Shown piece after piece: positions 6,432 to 11,912 of a stretch of 11,912 bases of DNA; the first letter of the stretch is position 1, and every line of letters begins with the position of its first letter. The stretch comes from Gemmatimonadaceae bacterium. GTDB taxonomy: Bacteria; Gemmatimonadota; Gemmatimonadetes; Gemmatimonadales; Gemmatimonadaceae. The DNA is taken from positions 1-11,912 of the forward strand of contig JADGQU010000041.1 of the NCBI GenBank assembly GCA_017881545.1, given 5' to 3'. The notes under the pieces were generated by a model. That model was not told the origin of the DNA and did not search any database. It saw only the letters and a list, made by a program, of their open reading frames with translations. The position numbers and the translations under genes were made by a program.

Positions 6432-6976
6432 CACCTGATCTGGTCGGCGGTTTGGAATCTCCTGACTACGCATCGCACGACCGTGCGGCGCACGAGCCTT
6501 ACACGCCGGTTTTCACGGGAGCTGTAAAGCACGAGCTGGACGAGCTGCTCACGCACTATCCAACGAAAATGGCGGCGCTGCTTCCCGCCCTCTGGATCGT
6601 TCAGCGCGAGCGCGGCTGGGTTAGCGAGGAAGGAATGGTTGAAGTCGCCGGCTTCCTCGAGCTCACGCCCGCGTACGTGAAGGGCGTTGTGACGTTCTAC
6701 ACGATGTACCACCAGCACCCGGTGGGAAAGTATTTCATCCAGGTGTGCACGACGTCGCCGTGCGGCATCTGCGGCGCTGAAGATGTGGTCAAGGCATTGC
6801 TTCGCCATACGAACGCGGGCGAGCTGGGCATCACGTCTCAGGACGGCCGCTTCACCGTGATCGAAGTCGAATGTCTCGGCGCCTGCGGCTTCGCGACGCC
6901 GGTGATGGTCAACGAAGAGTTCATCGAATCAATGACTCCCGAAAAAGTCCCCGAACTCCTGGCACGGCTTCCATAA
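6428..6976 (+). CDS. nuoE: NADH-quinone oxidoreductase subunit E
   Basis: This 182-residue, 24-kDa-type subunit sits beside NuoF in the NADH-oxidising module and holds the off-pathway [2Fe-2S] cluster N1a in a thioredoxin-like fold. The ligands are C107 and C112 (QVCTTSPCGICG) and C149 and C153 (VECLGACGFATP). The N-terminal helical part includes YPTKMAALLPALWIVQRERG (44-63) and VKGVVTFYTMY (84-94), as expected. About 30 hydrophilic residues precede the conserved part. Translation most likely starts at TTG 6428, overlapping the nuoD stop (TTGA), a weak start codon compared with its neighbours. The TAA stop shares its last A with the nuoF ATG. Confidence 0.95.
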   Translation: MTPDLVGGLESPDYASHDRAAHEPYTPVFTGAVKHELDELLTHYPTKMAALLPALWIVQRERGWVSEEGMVEVAGFLELTPAYVKGVVTFYTMYHQHPVGKYFIQVCTTSPCGICGAEDVVKALLRHTNAGELGITSQDGRFTVIEVECLGACGFATPVMVNEEFIESMTPEKVPELLARLP

Positions 6977-8289
6977 TGGGTTATCCGCATCATCCCCATC
7001 CGAGGGAAACGACGGTCCTCTCCAAGCACTTTGGCGAGGCCGATGCGCGCACGCTTGATGGCTGGAAAAAGCGCGGAGGCTACAAGGCGCTCGAGAAAGC
7101 GCTTGGCATGCAGCCCGTCGACATCGTGAACGTCGTGAAGGAGTCCGGCCTGCGAGGCAGGGGAGGGGCGGGATTTCCGACTGGCCTGAAATGGTCGTTC
7201 ATGAAGCCGGGTGATGGGAAGCCCCACTATCTCTGCTGCAACGCCGACGAATCCGAGCCGGGCACGTTCAAGGATCGGGAGCTGATGCGTTGGACGCCAC
7301 ACGCGCTCGTCGAGGGCTGCGCGATCGGCGCCTACGCGATCGGAGCGGAGACTGCGTACGTCTACATTCGCGGCGAATTCACCGAGCCGCTCCACTGGAT
7401 GGAGCAAGCGGTGAAGGAAGCCTACGCCGCCGGCATCATCGGCAAGAACGCGATGGGGACGGGAAAGCGGATCGACGTGCACGTGCACAGGGGAGCCGGG
7501 GCCTACATCTGCGGCGAAGAGACGGCGCTCATGGAGTCGCTCGAGGGCCGTCGCGGAAATCCGCGGATCAAGCCGCCATTTCCGGCAGTGTCCGGAGTCT
7601 TCGGCAAGCCGACCACGATCAACAACGTCGAGACGCTCATCGCCGCGGCCCCGATCCTCATGAACGGTGGCGACTGGTACAAGAAGATGTCGCTGTCGAA
7701 TCCGAAGAGCACCGGCACCAAGCTCTTCTCGGTGTGCGGCAACGTGCAGCGTCCCGGCACTTACGAAGTCGTGATGGGCTTTCCGTTCAAGGAATTCCTG
7801 TACGATCTCTGTGGCGGTCCGTTGCACGGCCGCAAGTTCAAGGCTGTGATTCCGGGCGGGGCATCGGTTCCGATCCAGACAATGGAAGAAGCCGAAGGTA
7901 CGCTCATGGACTACGAGGGCTTCGTCGCCGGCGGATCGATGCTTGGCTCGGGCGGCGTAATCGTGATCGACGACGCGCAGCCGATGGTGACGGTGATCGC
8001 GCGCCTCGCGCGCTTCTTCGCCCACGAGAGCTGCGGCCAGTGCACGCAGTGCCGAGAGGGCACCGCCTGGACGACCAAGATCGTCGAGCGCATCAGGGAC
8101 GGAGAGGGAACGATCGAAGATCTCGACACGCTCCTCGACATCGCCGAGCAGATGACGGGGAAGACGATCTGCGTTCTAAGCGATTCGTGCGCGGTGCCAG
8201 TCGTTTCTGGCATCAAGAAATTCCGCGGCGAGTTCGAGGCGTTGATTCAGGGCAGGCGTTTTCACCCTGTGACAGCGGCGGTAGCGTAA
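6976..8289 (+). CDS. nuoF: NADH-quinone oxidoreductase subunit F
   Basis: This 437-residue, 51-kDa-type subunit binds NADH and FMN, where complex I oxidises NADH. The sites in order are GLRGRGGAGFPTGLKW (58-73) for NADH/FMN, NADESEPGTFKDRE (89-102) for FMN, and GAGAYICGEETALMESLEG (173-191). The N3 [4Fe-4S] ligands are C353, C356, C359 (ESCGQCTQCREG) and C399 (GKTICVLSD). Length is normal. The frame is open upstream to 6871, but that stretch is inside nuoE and lacks family similarity; ATG 6976, sharing one base with the nuoE stop (TAATG), is the right start. No Shine-Dalgarno is visible before it, so initiation probably relies on ribosomes finishing nuoE. It is joined to nuoG by another TAATG. 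Confidence 0.97.
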   Translation: MGYPHHPHPRETTVLSKHFGEADARTLDGWKKRGGYKALEKALGMQPVDIVNVVKESGLRGRGGAGFPTGLKWSFMKPGDGKPHYLCCNADESEPGTFKDRELMRWTPHALVEGCAIGAYAIGAETAYVYIRGEFTEPLHWMEQAVKEAYAAGIIGKNAMGTGKRIDVHVHRGAGAYICGEETALMESLEGRRGNPRIKPPFPAVSGVFGKPTTINNVETLIAAAPILMNGGDWYKKMSLSNPKSTGTKLFSVCGNVQRPGTYEVVMGFPFKEFLYDLCGGPLHGRKFKAVIPGGASVPIQTMEEAEGTLMDYEGFVAGGSMLGSGGVIVIDDAQPMVTVIARLARFFAHESCGQCTQCREGTAWTTKIVERIRDGEGTIEDLDTLLDIAEQMTGKTICVLSDSCAVPVVSGIKKFRGEFEALIQGRRFHPVTAAVA

Positions 8290-9878
8290 TGGTCGACGCA
8301 AAAATAGTTAATCTGACCATCGAGGGACGCTCAGTCAGCGTGCCCGAGGGGACGACGATTCTCGAGGCGGCGAAGACCGCCGGGATTCTCATTCCGCACT
8401 ATTGCTATCATCCGGGCCTTCCGATCGCGGGCGTCTGCCGCATGTGCCTCGTCGAAGTCGAGAAGGCGCCCAAGCTCGCCCCTTCGTGCGCCACCACGGT
8501 GGCGGAGGGCCAGGTCGTCCGCGTCCATTCGGAAAAGTCCCTCGACGCGCGCAAGGGCGTGCTCGAGATGCTTCTGATCAATCATCCCCTCGACTGTCCG
8601 ATCTGCGATCAGTCGGGCGAGTGTGAGCTGCAGGACTACACCTATCAGGAAGGCCGCAACGATTCGCGCTACCGCGAGCCCAAGCGCTTCAACCCCGCCG
8701 AGGATTTCGGCGGCGACGTGATCTACGTTCCGAATCGCTGCATCCTGTGCACGCGCTGCGTCCGCTTCATGGATGACGTCGCGCACGAGCCGACGCTGAA
8801 CGTCAGCGAGCGCGGCGACCGCGCCCTGATTGGAAAGTTCGAGGGGAAGGACATGACGCATCCCTGGGCCGCGAACGTCGTCGATCTTTGCCCGGTTGGT
8901 GCGCTCCTCTCCAAGGACTTCCTCAACAAGGCCCGCGCGTGGGAGCTCGATCGCACCGCGTCGATCTGCCCCAACTGCACGCAGGGATGCAACGTGATCA
9001 TGGAGACGCGCGAGAATCAGGTCGTGCGCATGCGCCCGAGGCCCAACGAGAACGTGAATGCGTTCTTCATGTGCGACTGGGGACGTCTCAACTATCGCTG
9101 GATGAACGAGAAGAGCCGTGCCGAGCATCCGATGGTGCGAGGGAAGAACGGTCTCGTCGCGACCAACTGGGAAGCCGCGATTTCAGCTGCTGCGCGCGTG
9201 CTGAACGGGAAGAAGGCCTTCATCGCAGCCTCACCGATGCTGTCGAACGAGTCGCTGTTCCTCCTGACGCAGCTGATGCAGGCAGGCGGGGGGAGCGGGA
9301 CGTTCCGCGTCACCGAAGGCGAAGAGGCGCCTCTGCCTGGCGTCGAGGATCTCGCGCTCCGACGCGAGCGCGCTGCCAACGTTTACGGCGCGGAGAAGCT
9401 CGGCTTCAAGAAGACGAAGGATCTGCTGGGCGGTCTGGGGCAAGGGGATGTGCTCGTGATTGCGGGTGAAGATCTCGCGGGCATCGATGCCTCCGCTGTC
9501 GCCCGCGCGGGCGACGTGATCGTGATCAGCTCGGTTCTCCCGGAGGCGGCGGGCAAGGCATCTGTCGTGCTGCCGATCGCGAATTTCTCCGAGGAAGAGG
9601 GCACCGTCACCAATCTGCGCGGCCGCGTGCAGCGGTTCACGCAGGCGCGGCAGGCTCCGGGCGAGACCCGTCCGAGCTGGCTCGTGCTCGGCGATCTGCT
9701 CGGCGCCATGGGTAAGCAGGCGAACTTCTTCCTTCCGTCCGAGGTATTCGCGAAGCTCGCGACTTCCAACCCATCGTTTGCCGGCCTGAGTTACGACTCG
9801 CTCGGCTTCAGGGGACTTCCGCTGGTAGATGCGCCGCCGACCGGACCAAAGGCACCGATCGCCGTGGCCGCGAGATGA
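8289..9878 (+). CDS. nuoG: NADH-quinone oxidoreductase subunit G, compact form
   Basis: This peripheral-arm subunit passes electrons from NuoF along a chain of Fe-S clusters. All N-terminal ligands are present: N1b C39, C50, C53, C67; N5 H99, C103, C106, C112 (HPLDCPICDQSGEC); N4 C151, C154, C157 and C201. A further set, C227-x2-C230-x3-C234-x27-C262, matches the N7 cluster of E. coli and Thermus, which mitochondrial homologues lack. The protein is only 529 residues, against about 700-900 in well-known NuoG proteins. Most of the molybdopterin-oxidoreductase-like domain is missing between about 290 and 400, yet its closing motif EEEGTVTNLRGRVQRF (435-450) remains. The frame is open from 7290, but that part is a shadow of nuoF. 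ATG 8289 overlaps the nuoF stop, with no clear ribosome site. Confidence 0.95.
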   Translation: MVDAKIVNLTIEGRSVSVPEGTTILEAAKTAGILIPHYCYHPGLPIAGVCRMCLVEVEKAPKLAPSCATTVAEGQVVRVHSEKSLDARKGVLEMLLINHPLDCPICDQSGECELQDYTYQEGRNDSRYREPKRFNPAEDFGGDVIYVPNRCILCTRCVRFMDDVAHEPTLNVSERGDRALIGKFEGKDMTHPWAANVVDLCPVGALLSKDFLNKARAWELDRTASICPNCTQGCNVIMETRENQVVRMRPRPNENVNAFFMCDWGRLNYRWMNEKSRAEHPMVRGKNGLVATNWEAAISAAARVLNGKKAFIAASPMLSNESLFLLTQLMQAGGGSGTFRVTEGEEAPLPGVEDLALRRERAANVYGAEKLGFKKTKDLLGGLGQGDVLVIAGEDLAGIDASAVARAGDVIVISSVLPEAAGKASVVLPIANFSEEEGTVTNLRGRVQRFTQARQAPGETRPSWLVLGDLLGAMGKQANFFLPSEVFAKLATSNPSFAGLSYDSLGFRGLPLVDAPPTGPKAPIAVAAR

Positions 9879-11176
9879 GCGTGCTTCACGGCTTCACGGC
9901 GCTTCTCCAGGCTGCCGATCCGAATTTGCCCCCGGTGAGCGGAATGGTGTTCTACATCTTTACGCTCGTGAAGATCGGGATCATCTTCGGGATCTACATG
10001 GTCGGCGTCGCCATGCTCACGCTGGCCGAGCGGAAAATCTCGGCGTGGATTCAGGATCGTCACGGACCCAACCGTGTTGGTAAGGGATGGCTTCAGCCGG
10101 CCGCCGACGGACTCAAGAATTTCATGAAGGAAGAGACGATGCCGGCGGGCGTGAACAAGCCGCTCTTCGTTCTTGCTCCTATACTCTCGTTCATTCCCGC
10201 GCTGACAACGTGGTGCATTATTCCTTTTGGCGCTCCGATGCCCACGCGTTGGGGGAGGATCGACCTGGTCGTCGCTGATCTGCCGGTCGGGTTCCTGTTC
10301 ATTCTGGCGATTAGTTCGCTCGGAGTTTACGGCATCGTCCTCGCTGGCTGGTCATCGAACAACAAGTACGCGCTGCTCGGCGGCCTTCGGTCAAGCGCTC
10401 AGATGATATCGTACGAGATCTCGCTGGGCCTGTCGACGATCCCGGTGCTGCTCCTCGCCGGTAACGTCAGCCTCAACTCCATCATCAATCAGCAGGCGTG
10501 GGGCGGGTGGAATGTGGTGAATCTGACCGTCGCCTTTTTCATCTTCATGGTCGCGGCGTTCGCCGAGACGAACCGATTGCCATTCGATCTGCCCGAGGCG
10601 GAGTCCGAGCTCGTGGCCGGATACCATACGGAGTACAGCGCGATGAAATTCTCGCTGTTCTTCATCGCCGAGTACGCGAACATGGTGACGGCGAGCGCGT
10701 TGATGGCGACGCTCTTCTTCGGGGGCTGGGACGTGCCCTTCACGGCTCGGGACAACATCGGCCCGTACAGCAAATGGCTGTCGTTGCTCTCGATCGGGAT
10801 CTTCCTCGCCAAGATTCTCTTCTTCGTCTTCGTGTTCATGTGGGTCCGATGGACGGTGCCGCGCTTCCGCTATGACCAGCTGATGTCTCTCGGTTGGAAG
10901 TTCATGCTGCCGCTCGCACTCGTTTACATCGTCCTGATCGCGTCCGTCATGCTCGGGCTGAGCGCGGCGGGAATCGACCAGGGCGAAAAGATTTACCCGG
11001 CGATACTCGGCAGCGTGAATCTCGCGATGATCATCATACTGTTCGCGATTCTCGATCGCGGGCGCATCATCAGTCCCGCTTACGGGAGAATGCATCCCAG
11101 AGAAGTCGAGAGACTCAAGCAGGTGGAGAAACAGCTGGAAAAGCGGCATCCCATCGCGGCAGAGGCAGGCAAATAA
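9875..11176 (+). CDS. nuoH: NADH-quinone oxidoreductase subunit H, with C-terminal extension
   Basis: This 433-residue membrane subunit joins the peripheral and membrane arms and lines the quinone channel. It shows both family signatures: LAERKISAWIQDRHGPNRVG (50-69) and FAETNRLPFDLPEAESELVAGYHTEY (229-254). About eight hydrophobic segments lie between residues 25 and 362, ending with RFRYDQLMSLGWKFMLPLA (330-348). After these comes an extra hydrophobic stretch at about 374-393, then a charged, probably coiled-coil tail (405-425). The protein is roughly 100 residues longer than E. coli NuoH (325); a ninth helix also exists in Thermus Nqo8 as I recall. The start overlaps the nuoG stop (ATGA) with little ribosome-site sequence. 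The stop overlaps nuoI. Confidence 0.96.
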   Translation: MSVLHGFTALLQAADPNLPPVSGMVFYIFTLVKIGIIFGIYMVGVAMLTLAERKISAWIQDRHGPNRVGKGWLQPAADGLKNFMKEETMPAGVNKPLFVLAPILSFIPALTTWCIIPFGAPMPTRWGRIDLVVADLPVGFLFILAISSLGVYGIVLAGWSSNNKYALLGGLRSSAQMISYEISLGLSTIPVLLLAGNVSLNSIINQQAWGGWNVVNLTVAFFIFMVAAFAETNRLPFDLPEAESELVAGYHTEYSAMKFSLFFIAEYANMVTASALMATLFFGGWDVPFTARDNIGPYSKWLSLLSIGIFLAKILFFVFVFMWVRWTVPRFRYDQLMSLGWKFMLPLALVYIVLIASVMLGLSAAGIDQGEKIYPAILGSVNLAMIIILFAILDRGRIISPAYGRMHPREVERLKQVEKQLEKRHPIAAEAGK

Positions 11177-11676
11177 TGGCAATCACGGTGAAAGTGGTCG
11201 AGCGGCCGGTCAACGAGGTCAGCTACGTAAGGGCGGCACTCAAGGGGATGGGGCTGACGATCAAACACCTCTTCGCCGTGGGCGACAGAGTGACGATCCA
11301 GTATCCCGAGGAGAAATCACCGATCTCGCCCCGCTGGCGCGGCACGCATAGAATGCTGACCACCGAGAACGGCAAGGCGCGTTGCGTCGCTTGCGGCCTT
11401 TGCCCGACGGTGTGTCCGGCGAACTGCATCAAGCTGGTGCCGGGCGAAGACGAGGAAGGGAATCGCTATCCGCTCGTATTCGAGATTGATGAGTTCCGCT
11501 GCATCTTCTGCGGATTCTGCCAGGAGGTCTGTCCCGAGGAGGCGATCCACGTGGGGCGCCACTACGAGAACTCCGAGTACAGCAGGGAAGGCTTCGTCTA
11601 CGACCTGCAGCGCCTGATGGATCAGACGCACCCGGTGTGCGAGATGTGGGATCCCGAAGACCCCAAGGGAGAGTGA
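11176..11676 (+). CDS. nuoI: NADH-quinone oxidoreductase subunit I
   Basis: This 166-residue subunit carries two [4Fe-4S] clusters, N6a and N6b, linking NuoG to N2 in NuoB. The two ferredoxin motifs are C70-x2-C73-x2-C76-x3-C80-P and C109-x2-C112-x2-C115-x3-C119-P; the final Cys of each (C80, C119) ligates the partner cluster. The N-terminal part (about 15-60) is the amphipathic segment that contacts NuoH, and the segment from 45 to 60 contains SPRWRGTHRM, typical of the family. Length is ordinary. The ATG at 11176 shares a base with the nuoH stop (TAATG), and AGAGGCAGG just upstream can serve as ribosome site. The TGA overlaps the nuoJ ATG (TGATG). Confidence 0.96.
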   Translation: MAITVKVVERPVNEVSYVRAALKGMGLTIKHLFAVGDRVTIQYPEEKSPISPRWRGTHRMLTTENGKARCVACGLCPTVCPANCIKLVPGEDEEGNRYPLVFEIDEFRCIFCGFCQEVCPEEAIHVGRHYENSEYSREGFVYDLQRLMDQTHPVCEMWDPEDPKGE

Positions 11677-11912
11677 TGGACCAGCACTATTCGCTCGTCT
11701 ACGTCTTCCACTTCTATCTGTTCGGAGTAATCGCGCTCGCATCGGCGATCACCTTCGTAACGCGAAAGAGCCCGGTTGCCGCGGCGCTCTGGCTCGTCAA
11801 CACGATGTTCAGCCTCGCCGCGCTCTACGTGATGCTCGATGCGCAGTTCGTCGGCGTGATGCAGGTGCTGGTGTACGCGGGCGCGATCATGGTCGTGTTC
11901 CTGTTCGTGGTC
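11676..11912 (+). CDS. nuoJ: NADH-quinone oxidoreductase subunit J (partial, cut by window edge)
   Basis: The first 79 codons of a membrane subunit of complex I run off the right edge. The peptide starts MDQHYSLVYVFHFYLFGVIA and has hydrophobic segments at about 8-25, 33-52 and 60-79. The third contains MQVLVYAGAIMVVFLFVV, the NuoJ hallmark; in solved structures this helix has a pi-bulge and takes part in coupling. The frame lacks a stop to the end of the window. ATG 11676 overlaps the nuoI stop, and AAGG at 11665-11668 lies 7 nt before it. The rest of nuoJ, and presumably nuoK, L, M and N, follow outside the window. Confidence 0.93.
   Translation, partial: MDQHYSLVYVFHFYLFGVIALASAITFVTRKSPVAAALWLVNTMFSLAALYVMLDAQFVGVMQVLVYAGAIMVVFLFVV

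Noticed and set aside
6838..8025. Long open frame (395 codons) on the minus strand across nuoE/nuoF
   Set aside because: It is antisense to strongly conserved nuoF, its translation is rich in Arg, His and Asp with no family motif, and long antisense frames are normal in GC-rich coding DNA.
7290..8288. N-terminal extension that would make NuoG 862 residues long, near the usual NuoG size
   Set aside because: The extension is an out-of-frame reading of nuoF, Arg/Asp-rich without NuoG motifs. The NuoG ferredoxin domain begins right after ATG 8289, so the compact 529-residue form is the real one.

Overview
This is a GC-rich bacterial chromosomal window built almost entirely of core metabolic and respiratory genes. 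I see no mobile element, phage gene, RNA gene or CRISPR array. The likely source is an aerobic, free-living bacterium. The SdhB/SdhA style (single-line SdhB of the Actinobacteria/Bacteroidetes kind, SdhA ending QRSYK), the short NuoG that keeps the extra N7 cluster ligands, and the long NuoH make me lean towards Gemmatimonadota. That placement comes from memory of family styles, not from a search, and is only moderately secure.

Layout. Positions 1-822 hold the last codons of sdhA overlapping sdhB, the succinate dehydrogenase (complex II) catalytic pair. A RibD/dihydrofolate-reductase-like protein follows at 862-1407. Convergent to it on the minus strand are nagB (1443-2225), a small uncharacterised hydrophilic protein (2273-2581) and dcd (2650-3204), which may form one minus-strand unit. 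A 205-bp divergent intergenic region (3205-3409) separates dcd from the nuo operon. It holds a four-copy heptamer repeat next to the dcd start, candidate promoters facing both ways, and an 18-bp inverted repeat close to the Rex (NADH-sensing repressor) consensus just before nuoA.

From 3410 to the right edge runs nuoABCDEFGHIJ, the respiratory complex I operon; nuoJ is cut by the window edge and nuoK-N are presumably beyond. NuoE, NuoF and NuoG form the NADH-oxidising module. NuoB, NuoC, NuoD and NuoI carry electrons to quinone. NuoA, NuoH and NuoJ belong to the membrane part. Not one intergenic base separates any two nuo genes: every stop overlaps or abuts the next start, so the operon looks translationally coupled throughout. 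Together sdh and nuo feed electrons from succinate and NADH into the quinone pool.

I found no previously undescribed multi-gene system here. The points most worth checking are the Rex/CRP-like operator before nuoA, a predicted periplasmic loop of NuoA with a cysteine pair, the compact NuoG that retains N7 ligands, the C-terminal extension of NuoH, and the heptamer repeat directly upstream of dcd.
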